Shown here one piece after another: positions 10,604 through 21,921 of a stretch of 64,000 bases of DNA. Numbering within the stretch: position 1 is the stretch's first letter; each line of letters opens with the position of its first letter. Both the position numbers and the translations under genes were made by a program. The notes below the pieces were generated by a model. It did not search any database, was not told where the DNA came from, and saw only the letters and a program-made list of their open reading frames with translations. The DNA lies in contig BTPG01000005.1 of assembly GCA_036245525.1 (NCBI GenBank), positions 126,417,620 through 126,481,619 on the forward strand, given 5' to 3'. Source of the DNA: Semisulcospira habei (Eukaryota; Mollusca; Gastropoda; Semisulcospiridae).

Positions 10604-12355
10604 TAGTCGAGGGTATACATTTGAGCTCCCACGGCCGGTACTTCTCTGATGTATGCCCATGCGGCATATGGTTGATCTCTCTCCTAATCTGTAATCAGTG
10701 GAGTCTATGATGGGACACTGAATAAGCAAATTTTAAAAATCAGCCTCAGGATGTAATGGGTTAACAGTCCTTCACTGCCCTATCAGCCTATGCTTTTCAG
10801 AAATTGAAATTACCTAGCGGCGTAGCTCATTATGCACGACAACATGTATTCACGTGTGTATTAATCAGCGTGGGGTGGATCCGTGTTACGACCTGTTAGG
10901 GTAGGCCTACGCAGTGCAAGTGTTCTTTACAGTGGACGCCCAGAGCGCAAGTCAGTCGGAGTCGGGCCGGCGTCGGCCGCGGTTGGCCCGCGCACGCCGC
11001 CGCTGTGCGCGGGCCAATTGCAGCTGACGTCGGCCAGATGGTTATTGCTCTCTGGGTAATTTGCCGGCAGTATTGATGCCGGCCATGATGTAAGCTACGT
11101 CGTGTAACCCAACAGCGCGAGCCAGTTCAGTCAAAGGCACATACGCTGAGTTGGTATACGGCCTCGCCCTGTACCTAGGTTAAACGCACCAATGGCGCCA
11201 TTACTGCGATTTTTGCATCTGTCCGCTTGCTCGGACGGGTCCCGTGCACCAGAACTGCGCGCGCATGTATGCTTCTGCACTTGTAGCGTGGTCTCGTACT
11301 TTCCCGCGGAAGATTGTGATCGCAGTCGAAAAAGGGTTCGTTTCCGGATTTAACTTTACTCCCCTTGAGCATAAAATCATAGTGTTTGAGGGCGTACGTC
11401 CCTACTGGAAAAAGATAGGTCTCCGGGGGTTGTTTATTCTCTTCGGAACTTGCGTATTCCTGAATCAAGTCCATTGTAGTGCACCGTTCGTCTCTCGCGG
11501 TACGGCTACGGCCACGACGGTGCTTTCTGCCGCAAAGCGATGCAGATGTTGAAAAATCACCACCAGTGAGGAAAAACGAAACTATCTTTCAAATCTGCCA
11601 AATCGTGTAATGTTTCGTGGTACTAGCATAAGGATGCATTATTGCCGGACTGCATATGGGAAGAGGTTTATTTTTTATTCATCTTATTTTGCAGCAATCA
11701 AACGTCACGTGATTCTTTCTCCGAGATTGCTCATTACTGAGGTGCAGAGAGCACACGCCCTAAACCGATCTGGTGCACAGGACCGATCCGAGCGACGGGT
11801 CAGGTGCGAAAATTGCTGCAATGCCGCCGCTGGTGCATGTCATTTAGGCACAGGGCGGGGTATCGTACCAACTCAGCCATAGTAAAAAGGGGAGGGAGGG
11901 GGGAGGGGGCATAGGGCCTAGTACGATACCAGTTGGTGATATGAATAGGAACGTATACATGTGCTCTTGGGACAGAACAATCGCAGATTGCACACCATAA
12001 TGATATTATTTATAAGCTGTTTGACTGTACTGCTAACAGGTATAATTCACTCAAGCGGTCTTATCGATGTCATCTTGGTGGCACGGCACTTGTTTGCAGG
12101 ATGAGGCGCAACCGGAAGAGGGTTGAATGTGGCAGGATGGGTTGCGCAATACATGAATTCGTTAACCCACTGACCGGACCACAGTGCGGGTACAAAAATC
12201 CTATGCCGCTTTTAAAAGTACCTTGACAATGCCTATTCTGTGAAAATGTTTAACCTTTTTGTAACTATTTCGCACTGAACAGCCGCCGTCAGGTTTTTTA
12301 AAATTCTGAGACAGCTGTTATGAGTCACGGAATACTTACTCCTTTTTCAACAAAA
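10604..12355. other. Mostly unassigned DNA
   Basis: A fragment ending AATGGGTTAA at about 10757-10765 looks like the right end of a P1 MITE. A GC-rich imperfect palindrome lies at about 10965-11035 (arms TGGCCCGCGCAC / GTGCGCGGGCCA). A candidate coding exon is listed at 11175-11474. A purine run lies at 11884-11912, flanked by the inverted pair GTATCGTAC / GTACGATAC. No other gene supported. Confidence 0.4.
11175..11474 (-). CDS. Possible first exon of an unknown host gene
   Basis: A 99-residue open frame begins at an ATG at 11474 with an acidic-serine start (MDLIQEYASSEENKQPPE). Such starts are common in nuclear/RNA-processing proteins, but I cannot name a family. The sequence upstream (11475-11560) is CpG-rich, as a promoter might be. 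A donor-like GTACGC occurs at about 11393-11398, so only about the first 27 codons may be coding. No downstream exon is recognisable. It could equally be a chance ORF. Confidence 0.25.
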   Translation of the reverse strand: MDLIQEYASSEENKQPPETYLFPVGTYALKHYDFMLKGSKVKSGNEPFFDCDHNLPRESTRPRYKCRSIHARAVLVHGTRPSKRTDAKIAVMAPLVRLT

Positions 12356-12498
12356 TTAACCCATTAAACGCCAATGCTTCACTGATTTCCCAAATTTTGG
12401 AGGTGTCACTTATTGGCGCCAAGCTGATCTGGCACTACCCTTAAATTATCATGGTCGATCCATCTCCTGTTGTAGTACGTGGGGACTAAATGGGTTAA
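12356..12498. mobile_element. MITE, family P1, one-arm copy
   Basis: TTAA at 12356-12359 plus CCCATTAAACGCC at the left, and AATGGG plus TTAA at 12495-12498 at the right. The interior holds the right arm of the P1 hairpin (GCCAAGCTGATCTGGCACTACCC ... GGTCGATCCATCTCCTG), but the left arm is missing. Perfect TTAA duplication. Confidence 0.75.
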
Positions 12499-12578
12499 GC
12501 ACGTTTTGCTAAATAGTATATTATATTAAGCAACATTTTGCTTGATATAGTGCCGATAACAGGCAGATGTGATTATGA

Positions 12579-12631
12579 GACCCAAATCAAAATGTCCGAG
12601 TCAGACGAGGACATTTGATTTGGGTCAAATT
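12579..12631. repeat. Short hairpin
   Basis: Arms GACCCAAATCAAAATGTCC and GGACATTTGATTTGGGTC flank a 10-base loop. It lies just before the 5' leader of LINE copy B. Origin unknown. Confidence 0.6.
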
Positions 12632-12639
12632 GGGCAGTG

Positions 12640-15600
12640 GGCGGGACTTAGACGACCCCGCCCTCCACGAGTCCCCTGCTGCCTTGCAGGCCTGGCCGCT
12701 TGGCTGCGGAAAGGCTAAGGGAGGAAACCCCTGACATGAAAGCCCCCGTGTCTCCGGGGAAGGCTTTTGAGCCAGAGACTAGGACAAGGACAGTCTGATA
12801 TAAAACCTACGACCCGAGGACCTCGATGCCATCGTCCCAGCTTGCTAGGCCATGGCAGACGAACCAAGGGTTTAAAGGGTGGGGCCAGTACTGCGCACAC
12901 TGCACTCCACCAAAAAGCTCCACCACGCAGGCTTTAGGAAACGTCCACGGACCATGGCACTGACCATTCCAAGTCCTGTAGCGACGGGCGAGGGGCGAAA
13001 CGGCAGGTGAAAGATGTCACTGGAAGCCGCAGTCTCAAACCTGCATGCAGGCGGTTCAGGATATTGGTCGCTTGATGTTGACCTGGGGATGACAACATCA
13101 CTCGGCACACCCTGAACGACCAAGCAGCCTTCTCTAGGGACAGCACTGCTTGCTCCACACGGAGAGGGGCCTAGAAAAGGTGGCCTAACCAAAGCTCGTC
13201 CCCTCGTAACCCCAGTTGGCTAGCCGCGGTCAACGGGCATCTCCTCCTGCGGTCAAAAAACAAGAAAAAATAACGGATACACTCTCATGACGACCACGAC
13301 CGGACTCAACGTAGCATGCTGGAACATCCGAACCATGCTCGACAAAGCAGACAGCGGACGCCCTGAACGTCGCTCCGCCCTCATTGCCCATGAATTGCGG
13401 AGGTTAAGCATCGACATCGCCGCGCTCAGTGAAGTACGTTTTCCGGACGAAGGCAGCCTCCAAGAACTTGGCGCTGGGTACACCCTCTACTGGTCAGGCA
13501 GGCCTGAATCAGAAAGGCGGCTCTCAGGCGTGGGTTTCATGGTCAAGACCTCCATTGCGACTAAGCTGGAAAACCTACCAACGGGTCACTCAGACCGCAT
13601 CATGTCCATGCGCCTCCCACTGAGACACCAGCAACACGTCACCCTTCTCAGTGTGTACTCCCCAACCCTCCTGGCAGAGCCTGCTGAAAAGGACAAGTTT
13701 TACACTGACCTGCGCAGCCTCATACAGAGCACCCCTGCAGACGACAAAGTCATCATCCTTGGCGACTTCAACGCCAGAGTGGGCCAGGACTCTGAAGCCT
13801 GGAAAGGAGTCCTCGGCAAGCATGGCGTCGGGAACTGCAATGACAATGGCCGCCTACTGTTGGAGTTCTGTGCAGAGCAGCAACTGGTCATCACCAACAC
13901 TACTTTTCAGCAAAAGAACAGTCGAAAGACCACCTGGATGCATCCACGCTCCAAACACTGGCACCTTATCGACTATGTCCTAGTGCGTCAGAGGGACCGC
14001 AGTGACGTCCTCCTCACCAGAGTGATGCCCAGCGCAGAGTGCCACACCGACCACCGTCTTGTCCGCTGCAAACTCAGGCTCCACGTCAAGCCAAAACCCA
14101 AGAAATGGGGGCCCCCCAAGAAAAAGCCTGATGTTGCCAGCCTTCAGCGTGACGACGTGAAAGCTGCCTTTTAGACAGATTTACAGCGCAGGCTCAAAGA
14201 CACAGCGGACCCAGCAGACTCCTCCCCTGAAACACTTTGGGAACAACTGAAAACTGCTATTGCAAAATCCTCTGCAGAAGTCCTGGGTTTCGCTAGAAAG
14301 AAGAACAAAGACTGGTTTGACGAGAACGATGTAGAGATCCAGGAACACCTAGCAAAAAAAAGAGCCGCCCATCAGGCCCACCTAGCCCAGCCTTCCTGCC
14401 CTGTGAAGAAGTCTGCCTTCCGCCTCGTCTGCAGCAGTCTCCAGCGCAAGCTCAGAGATCTCCAGAATGAGTGGTGGACCAGACTTGCACAGAGGACCCA
14501 GCTTTGCGCTGACAATGGTGACTACAGGGGCTTCTACGAAGCACTGAAAGCAGTGTATGGCCCCAGACACCTGGTACAAAGTCCCCTGCGAAGCGTGAAT
14601 GGCCAGGCACTCCTCACAGATAATACCTCCATCTTGAACCGCTGGTCGGAGTACTTTCAGAGCCTCTTCAGCGGTGAGCGCACTGTTCAAGAAGCAGTCG
14701 TCCTACAAATCCCACAACTCCCAGTAAAGGTTGAATTGGATGAACCGCCCACCGCTGAAGAGACCCTCACAGCCATCCACCAGCTCAAGAGTGGCAAAGC
14801 AGCAGGCATTGATGGAATACCACCAGAGATATGGAAACATGGAGGCACAGCACTGCACAACAAGCTCCATGACCTCTTTCTCTGCTGCTGGGAGGAAGGA
14901 ACACTACCAAAGGATCTCCGTGATGCTGTCGTTATCACCCTGTACAAGAACAAAGGCGAGAAGTCAGACTGTTCGAACTATCGGGGAATTACCCTGCTGT
15001 CCATTGCTGGGAAAATTCTTGCAAGGCTGCTCCTGAATCGGCTTGTACCTGCCATCGCTGAAGACCAACTCCCAGAGGGCCAGTGTGGCTTCAGAGCAAA
15101 CAGGAGCACCACCGATATGGTCTTTGTGCTGAGACAGCTTCAGGAGAAGTGCCGCGAGCAGAACAAAGGGCTGTACGTAACGTTTGTCGACCTAACAAAA
15201 GCGTTCGACACTGTGAGCAGGCAAGGCATGTGGCAGATCCTGGAGCGACTTGGCTGTCCCCCAAAGTTCCTCAGCATGATTGTCCAGTTACACGAGGACC
15301 AGCAAAGCCAGATCAGACTCAACAATGTTCTCTCAGAACCATTCCCTATTCTCAACGGCGTAAAGCAGGGATGCGTGCTGGCACCGACCCTCTTCACAAT
15401 CTTTTTTAGCATGATGTTGAAGCAGGCCACAGTAGACCTCGATGATGACGATGCAGTGTACATCAGGTATCGTCTCGATGGCAGCCTGTTCAACCTCAAA
15501 CGACTGCAGACCCACACGAAAACCCTAGACCAACTGATTCGTGAGCTGCTTTTTGCTGATGACGCTGCCCTCGTTGCACACACAGAGAGAGCCCTGCAGC

Positions 15601-16560
15601 GCATCACGTCCTGCTTCGCAGACGCTGCCCAGCTCTTTGGACTCGAGGTCAGTCTGAAAAAGACAGAGGTCCTCCATCAGCCGGCACCCAAGACAGTGTA
15701 TCGCCCTCCTCACATCACCATTGGCGAGTCTGAACTAAAGTCAGTGCACCAGTTTACTTTCCTTGGCTGCATTATCACGTCGGACGCCAAGCTGGACAGG
15801 GAGCTTGACAGCAGGCTGGCAAAAGCGAACAGCGCTTTCGGGCGACTTTTCAAGCGGGTGTGGCACAATCAACAGCTGAAAACAGGCACCAAGATCAGCG
15901 TGTACAGAGCTGTGGTCCTCACCACCCTGCTGTATGGTTCCGAGTCCTGGGCCCTCTACCGCAGCCAACTACGACTCCTCGAACGTTTCCACCAGCGTTG
16001 CCTGCGTACCATCCTGGGCATTCACTGGAGTGACCATGTCACCAACGTCGAGGTCCTTGAACAGGCTGAAACTGTGAGCATCGAGGCCTTGCTGCTGCGG
16101 ACACAGCTCCGCTGGGCGGGGCATGTCTCCAGGATGGAGGATCATCGCCTACCAAAGATCACCCTGTTCGGCGAGCTTGCTACTGGACACCGTGACAGAG
16201 GGGCACCAAAGAAGAGATACAAAGACTGTCTCAAGAAGTCACTTAGTGCCTGCCAAATCGACCACCACCAGTGGTCCTCGCTTGCTGTGGACCGTGACAC
16301 CTGGCGCTCCACCATTTACAAGGCAGCTGTCTCCTTTGAGGACTCTCGCAGAGCTAGCCTTAAGGACAAGCGGCTCAGGAGAAAAAAACAGAGATGCCGC
16401 AACTCAGAACCCTGGCCATACCTTCCCCTGCAGCCACTGCGGTCGAACCTGCCTGTCCCGGATTGGCCTCCGCAGCCACGAACAAGCCTGCAGACGTCGT
16501 GGGCAACTCCTATAAAATCTTCGTTCGCGAAGTCAAGCCAAGAGAGAGAGATCAAGCAAA
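12640..16560 (+). mobile_element. RTE-like LINE, copy B, nearly full length
   Basis: A GC-rich leader (about 12640-13286) precedes a single long reading frame from an ATG at 13287. The 3' end is shared with copy C up to the segment CTTCGTTCGCGAAGTCAAGCC (about 16525-16548). It is the best-preserved member: the whole EEP-RT frame is open except for one stop at 14172 and one frameshift near the end. Confidence 0.8.
13287..16515 (+). pseudogene. RTE-like LINE ORF: endonuclease - RT - C2H2 finger
   Basis: From the ATG at 13287 the EEP domain shows [49 protein letters not shown] and TDHRLV. The frame then meets TAG at 14172, where copy C has CAG, so this is a single nonsense change. The same frame continues to 16622 with RT blocks GKAAGIDGIPPEIWK, NYRGITLLSIAGKILARL, QCGFRANRSTTD, FVDLTKAFDTVSRQ, GVKQGCVLAPTLF and FADD at 15552-15563. 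The C-terminal C2H2 finger (CSHCGRTC ... H-x4-C) is in another frame because of an extra A in the A run at about 16382-16388. The intact architecture was one protein of about 1,080 residues. Confidence 0.8.
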
Positions 16561-17309
16561 ATGTTGCTCAGTATAATTTATGTGGGTACAACACAAAACA
16601 AAATATTCATTTTTCCCGCTGATTGTGGTGTTCATGTGACGGAGCCGAGGGGAGGAGAATGATGATGCAGGTGGCGGGGGTCGGGGGGGGGGGGTTGACA
16701 AAGAGAGCCAACTCTTGTTCATGGTTCTGGTTCTTTTGTTGCTTATACCACACAAACAAAAAAGCAATACCCGCAGTCCAATTTCCGAAACACAGTGAAA
16801 TACTCGACGTGAAGCACGCTACACAATTACACGCACTGATAGTAATACGCAATGGTCAGTCGCTAAGTGCGCCGCAAGTGCAAGTGCAAATTTTAAAGGG
16901 ATGGGGACTTCCAGCTCTTGCTGATTTCGTCCAGGGGGGGGGGGGGTGAGGGGGGGGGTGTCATCTGGCTGTCGCTCCGTCGCGCAGCGGCTGGTGGTGT
17001 TGCCGGGACCGGGTGGGTGGTGGTGGAGGCGGGTGGTGTGGCCGGGGGACCGTCGCTCTACTACATCCAGGCTGTGGGTACTTGTTGTGCTAGCCAGTGG
17101 AGCAGTCCGTAGAGGAGATGCGGTGAGGGGGATGGAGGTTGTCGTGGCTGCGTTCGGGGGAGCTGCGGTGGACGGTAGAACCGTGACTGGGTCGCCTGGG
17201 GTGGTGGCCAGTGGATGCGAGGCCGTGGGGTGCTGCGCTGGCGGTATCCTGGTGGTGGGGGTGGGGGTGGTGGATCCGGAGGTGCGGCGGTGGTGTCGGG
17301 CGGAGGGGG
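16561..17309. other. Gene-free, G-rich stretch
   Basis: Contains G runs (16684-16693, 16936-16946, 16951-16958) and a G/T-rich segment to 17300. Long open frames on both strands here are low-complexity shadows. No gene supported. Confidence 0.5.
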
Positions 17310-17775
17310 ATTTTCTAAGTGCGCCGCAGGGATGCCCGTCCTTAAAGCTGAGGTGCAATGAGAAAAACCCGCCCAGCGCGTGTTTTAAAAAGACTCTACA
17401 GGACCCAGCTTGGGCCCTGCCCCTAAGTGGGTCAAATCGGTTCGTAACACAGTTGACGGAGTTGGCAACTGCGTATCCCGAGCTTGCAAAACTCTCGGAA
17501 AACGACAGACCACTTCCTGTTGCACGGAAATCATCGCGATTAGCAGATCGGACAACAGCAGACGATTCTGTGACACTTTGAAACTGACCAACAGCCACGG
17601 ATTTTACGCGTTGGGGACTATGATGGCAGAATGTACGGCTGTACATGCTGTAAGTATGACTCCTGACACTGTGTAGTTGTGAACGAATTTTTTCAACACG
17701 TACCTCCAGTCCAATATAGGCTAATATAAATAAATAAAGAAGCGCATTGTGATGTACAACCAACACAGTAAATTG

Positions 17776-17860
<85 letters not shown>

Positions 17861-18420
17861 ATCGACTGTTTACATAGATGCCAAAAGATACAAGGTCGCC
17901 ATGGGTCAAGCTGATTTTTAGTAGCTGCCCTTCGTATGGAGAATTTTTTTTGCTGTAGGCCACTCCAGATGAAAAGATATAACAACAAACACAAAACGAC
18001 AAATAACCGGCCCTCCTTCCTCACCCTTCCGATATCGAATAAAGCTTCAGGCTGTGCTGTGTAACTTACGGATAGCTCGGCCTGGTCCATATCCAGTGTG
18101 CGTCCAGGCAAGACACAAATGGCCTGCTCTGTCCGTCGGGTGGTCGAGTGTCGTCTGCTACTGTTGCTGTCAGTAGAAATATCGCTGGTTTAGATCAGTG
18201 ATCGCGGTGACCACTCCGCGCTGCATACAGGAAGTGGCCTGTCTTTTTCACGAGAGTTTTGCTAGCACGACAAACGCAGTTGAAAACTGAGTCAACTGAG
18301 TTCCAAACCGGTTTGCCGAAGTTAGCCGAACGTTCACGAAGACAGGGCCCTCGCTGGGTCCTGCAAAGTTTTTTTAAAACACGTGCGGGGCGGAGTTTTT
18401 TGACTGTTTCTCAGCTTTAA
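17310..18420. repeat. Large imperfect inverted repeat around a (GA)n core
   Basis: The segment 17340-17570 reappears inverted and diverged at about 18130-18420. Shared blocks include GGACCCAGC(T)TGGGCCCT against AGGGCCCTCGCTGGGTCC, CACTTCCTGT against ACAGGAAGTGG, and ACACAGTTGAC against the ACTGAGTCAACTGAG region. Between them is unrelated DNA with a (GA)n run. It may be a foldback element or two inverted copies of one repeat. No coding signal is convincing. Confidence 0.55.
17779..17858. repeat. (GA)n microsatellite
   Basis: Forty uninterrupted GA units. Confidence 0.95.
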
Positions 18421-19344
18421 ATAGGTATAGCGCGTGCCTACGAGAAAACAACGCCCGCGAGCGGGCGAAACGGCTAGGCCGGACAAAGAAACACGAACGT
18501 GAAGTTAACAGTTATCAGTCAAAATGGAAACACACAAAAACTGAAAAATAAAATTGAGGGGGTTACACAACCCAAAACTATATACAGACATTGTACATTT
18601 CCTATAGTAACTACCCCACACTTAAACTTAACAGAAAATGTGGTAATTTAGATAAAATCATCGACAGGATACAAATTTCGAGTTTGGAACACTATCATTA
18701 CTACCACACATACGGAGCTTGTTAATGTTGCCGTATGAAATATTTTCCGTTTCTGTTTAGAAAAATGTACGTATCATCAAGATCGAATCTCCTTGGCGCA
18801 AGGGATTTTGTGAAGGAAAGTATATCAAGCAAATTCATGAATATTAATTTGATTGTTATACAATATATCAATACATGTGTCAAAGCATGAAAACCTTTAT
18901 GGAGTACATAGTATTATGTCAACTGAATTTAAGGTACTGTTTTGTAGCACGCCTGGATGACCCATGCTCCAGATCGTCCTGGCGTAGGCCAAAGTAATCC
19001 CGAGTCACTCTGGCATGAGAGTCACCTGGGATTGTTGCTCCGACCTCACGCCAAAATGCCAGGCCGCAAAGGTACACCGACTCGATCTAGCGGATGCCAA
19101 TGACTCCGGGCCGTGGTTCGGGTTTTTTGGGTGGTTGTTTTGTTGTTGTTGTTCAGCAAGGCAAGCAGTTAAACTCAGTGACCACGCGAAGAGATTTTTG
19201 GTCAATAGATAGCTGTCTGTTGATCAAACGCGTGCTTTATGTCTGGTAAGCCCGCTACCTTTTATCCATTATATCATTTTCCTACGGCCGCCCCGCGCAT
19301 GCGTACCTAGTGGCGGGTTATTCCTCTCCTGTATGCACCTGTTG
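18421..19344. other. Gene-free stretch
   Basis: AT-rich DNA with no open frame of note and no recognisable repeat apart from the flank of the next MITE. Confidence 0.45.
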
Positions 19345-19487
19345 CAGGAGACGGGTCGACCATGATAATTCAAGGGCAGTGCCAGATTAGCTTGGCGCCT
19401 GTCGGCGCCAAGCTAATCTGGCACTACCATTGAATTATCATGTTGGACCCATCTCCTGCTGTAGTGCGTCAGGGCTGAATGGGTTAA
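19345..19487. mobile_element. Palindromic MITE, family P1
   Basis: Hairpin core 19345-19458: left arm CAGGAGACGGGTCGACC ... GGCAGTGCCAGATTAGCTTGGCGCC, loop TGTC, and the matching right arm ending ATCTCCTG. The right flank ends AATGGG plus TTAA at 19484-19487. The left terminus is decayed. Confidence 0.75.
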
Positions 19488-19569
19488 TAATGCATAAGAG
19501 TTATATACAAATCGCAACAATGATAACAGCAGCAACAACATTTTTTGTACATTACTACAGTCACGCACT

Positions 19570-19799
19570 TTAACCCCTTCGCTGCCACTGATCACGAATT
19601 TGGCGTCTGAACCCACTGCACTCTGACTAACGTTCGCACAAACAACACAGATTAAATGGGACCAACAATAGGTACGAAGAAAATATATGACTAACAAGAG
19701 ACATAAATCCTCATGCCCCCGCGACTGAGGGGCCCATGAGGGTTTATGTCTCTTGCAGCTGGGTAGCGTTCTCCTTGGCTCGGCAGCTAAGGGGGTTAA
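19570..19799. mobile_element. MITE, family P4, copy 1
   Basis: TTAA at 19570-19573 is followed by CCCCTTCGCTGCCA; the right end is GGCAGCTAAGGGGG plus TTAA at 19796-19799. It contains a hairpin CAAGAGACATAAATCCTCATG / CATGAGGGTTTATGTCTCTTG. A second copy in opposite orientation is at 56847-57038 and a fragment lies at about 60790-60865. Confidence 0.75.
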
Positions 19800-20177
19800 A
19801 AACGCGACAGTTTCGATCTTTCTTGTACATCTTGCTTTATACCACAGCATTTTGGTTGTATCATTGTTTTGGCACCTTTAAATTGAATATGGTCGCTGCT
19901 GTGCCACCACCACTTGAACTGTCATGTTGAATCAGCCTCTTGACTGAACCCTTCCCTGCCACAGAGCATCTACGGAAAAATAGCGATACTATGCTCTGCT
20001 AAGGAAAAGAAAAGAAAACTGCTACGATAAGCCTAACCAAAATTGTTAAATATTTGTTTTCTTGGATTGTTGCTTCTCGGGTTCGTATGAAGCCGTTTAT
20101 TGATGTTTTCCCGCTGGTAAGCACGCTTCCGCCACCAATATCATCAACTGTGTTTGCGCACTACTTACTTTGCAAGA
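19800..20177. other. Gene-free stretch
   Basis: Nothing recognisable except a possible P4-like fragment at about 19948-20005 (CCCTTCCCTGCCACAGAGCAT ... ATGCTCTG). Confidence 0.35.
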
Positions 20178-20420
20178 ATGGCTGACTCAGACAGCTCACT
20201 GTCTGGGGAAGAAAAACGAAGACAAGAAAACATTAACATGCGAAAAGCGCCACAGTCTTTGTTATCGGAGAAGAAAAGGTACAAAAGATCAGCAGCCCAA
20301 GAATATCGAGCCCACTACGCGGACGAATGGCCATGTTTCACAACTGAGTAGCAAACATGGCAAGTACTTCGTAAGGTGCACTTCGTGCGAATGCGACTTT
20401 ACTTCTCTTTTATGTGTGAT
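20178..20420 (+). pseudogene. BED-like zinc-finger N-terminus, hAT-type remnant
   Basis: The first frame (ATG at 20178) encodes a Ser/Glu-rich start and then the block YRAHYADEWPCFTTE, where it stops at 20351. The second frame continues KHGKYFVRCTSCECDFTS. Together they resemble the N-terminus of hAT-type transposase-derived proteins (Y-x-x-x-[FY]-x-x-x-[WF]-P followed by C-x2-C-x2-[DE]-F). The frame change and the lack of any downstream domain mean it is a remnant. It lies upstream of the fucosyltransferase exons and may sit in one of their introns. Confidence 0.4.
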
Positions 20421-20737
20421 TTCTTTTTTTTTCACTTTGCTGCTGAAAACTTTGCTATGCTACTGAAAACTGGGCCTTCAGCTCAACTTATTCATCTTTA
20501 TGAAATGATAGTCGAACCGAGTTTTTAACACGTGCAGAAAACGGCACTACCTTTGAATACTGGTACATAGCCGTTAGTGAGATAACACGAAAAAAGGGAA
20601 ATACGGCCATGGTGTTATATGGAGTAAAGGGTGAGTCGGGGGGGAAGGGCAAGGCAACTGAGTCGAAATAAGAAAATCAGGTATCATAGAAAGAGTTTGA
20701 CAAAACGTGGCGGGGTTAAAGGGCTGTGTCTTGACAG

Positions 20738-20875
20738 GTGTGGATTCTCCACGGTTCTGAGCCACCCTACTACATCTGGCAGGACCTAGGTCGCTATGGC
20801 AACGTCTTCAACTGGACTTCTTGGTATCGCGCCGACGCAGACATTTTCTCACCTTACAGCACCTACACCGCCAAA
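20738..20875 (+). CDS. Alpha-1,3-fucosyltransferase (GT10), exon A
   Basis: A 46-codon exon, phase 0 at both ends, between acceptor TTGACAG and donor GTATTA. It encodes ESP-like GSEPPYYIWQDLGRYGNVFNWTSWYRADADIFSPYSTY. The FNWT-x-[SW]YR-x-D-x-DI-x-x-PY block is a hallmark of the GT10 catalytic N-domain. The enzyme transfers fucose from GDP-fucose to GlcNAc in glycans, in the Golgi, as a type II membrane protein. Exons for the cytoplasmic tail, membrane anchor and stem must lie upstream and are not recognisable here. Confidence 0.85.
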
Positions 20876-21100
20876 GTATTATATATATATATGTTTCCTT
20901 TATTACATTATTGTTACTACCTCTAGCAGGACATGACATGTCACGTTTGATTATATCTGCACCCCCGTGATACCGCTTGTTATCACGTGACCGGCGATAC
21001 AGATTTGTCTGGGGCTCTCGCTAGCGCCATTTTGTGTCTGGTGACGGCTGTACTGAGTTCTTTTCTGCATGGAATTTAGAAACCCCAACGCCCTTCAGCA

Positions 21101-21209
21101 GATGATGGATCGACCATGATAAGTCAAAGATAGTGCCAGATTTGCTTGACGACTGATGGCGCCAAGCGAATCTGGCACTGCCTTTGGATTATCAGGGTCG
21201 ATCCATCTC
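21101..21209. mobile_element. Palindromic MITE, family P1 (in intron)
   Basis: Hairpin core with arms GATGGATCGACCATGAT ... AGTGCCAGATTTGCTTG and the inverted match GGCGCCAAGCGAATCTGGCACT ... GGGTCGATCCATCTC. The TTAA ends are decayed (a GGTTAA occurs near 21270). Lies in the intron between fucosyltransferase exons A and B. Confidence 0.7.
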
Positions 21210-21402
21210 TTGGAACTGGCACATAGTGAGTTGTAAAGTGATGCAGCCTCGAAACTTTGGGCCTTGGGTCGGTTAAATGGATTAAAATGAAATCAGAAAC
21301 ACAACTTTTGTGGTCGCTGGTGAGTGATAGGGTTAGGATTTTGTTGCTGATATGGTCACAAAGAAGTTGTGTCAAATGAATTGTATATGTGTGTGCGTGC
21401 AG

Positions 21403-21537
21403 ACGAAGCCCGGCGAACGTGAAAAAGTCTCGGACGTGTTCGGCCTTCACGATAAGCTGGTCTACTGGGCGGCCAGTAACTGCTACGATTTGGCGCGACG
21501 CTACACCCGAGTCGGCGCCCTTAGCAAATACCTTCAG
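21403..21537 (+). CDS. Alpha-1,3-fucosyltransferase (GT10), exon B
   Basis: A 45-codon exon, phase 0 at both ends, between an acceptor GTGCGTGCAG and donor GTAATA. It encodes HDKLVYWAASNCYDLARRYTRVGALSKYLQ in part, matching the GT10 block K-x-x-[AV]-x-[WY]-x-x-SNC-x-x-x-AR-x-x-Y-x-x-x-L. It splices in frame from exon A and into exon C, where LQ joins VDTYGSCG, the usual family order. Confidence 0.85.
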
Positions 21538-21617
21538 GTAATACATGTACTGAATAGACGTTAAGAAATCAGATCAGTGTAGGTCAAAATGGCACGTGTT
21601 TCGTCGAAAACAGTGGA

Positions 21618-21879
21618 TTAACCCTTTTAGCCTCAACGCCTCACAGCAGGAGATGGATTGACAGTGATAATTCAAGGGCAGTGCCGGATGAGATTGGAGC
21701 CTATAGGCGCCAAGCTCATCTGGCACTACCCTTGACTTAGTCAATCCATCTCCTTCGGCTGGCGACACCGGCCTCCAAAATTTTGGCCGCGGTAAAGATG
21801 GCCTTAGTCGGCTGTTCGGCGTTGAACCCAAATAACTAAGCAAAATGTTCGAAATGCGCCCGTGGGGGTAATGGATTAA
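21618..21879. mobile_element. Palindromic MITE, family P1 (in intron)
   Basis: TTAA at 21618-21621 plus CCCTTTTAGCC, and TTAA at 21876-21879 after GGGGGTAATGGA. The core hairpin is at 21641-21752. An extra block at about 21755-21840 carries the I-type LINE 3' tail (GGCCTTAGTCGGC ... GAACCCAAATAACTAA), apparently inserted in the element. It lies in the intron between exons B and C. Confidence 0.7.
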
Positions 21880-21921
21880 AAGCCCGGGCAAACATGCGAT
21901 GTTTGTTTGGGCTTTTAATTC
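21876..21921. repeat. Short hairpin
   Basis: Arms ATTAAAAGCCCGGGCAAACAT and ATGTTTGTTTGGGCTTTTAAT flank a few bases. It abuts the right TTAA of the preceding P1 MITE. Confidence 0.6.

Noticed and set aside
12715..13192. Short - strand frames in the RTE leader
   Set aside because: Antisense to the LINE 5' region; no recognisable protein.
16819..18111. 430-residue open frame on the - strand
   Set aside because: It runs through the (GA)n repeat (Ser-Leu repeat) and G/T-rich low-complexity DNA, with no domain; a chance ORF.
20738..20926. Reading exon A as an ORF through to 20926
   Set aside because: The family sequence ends at the donor GTATTA (20876); the rest is intronic AT repeat.
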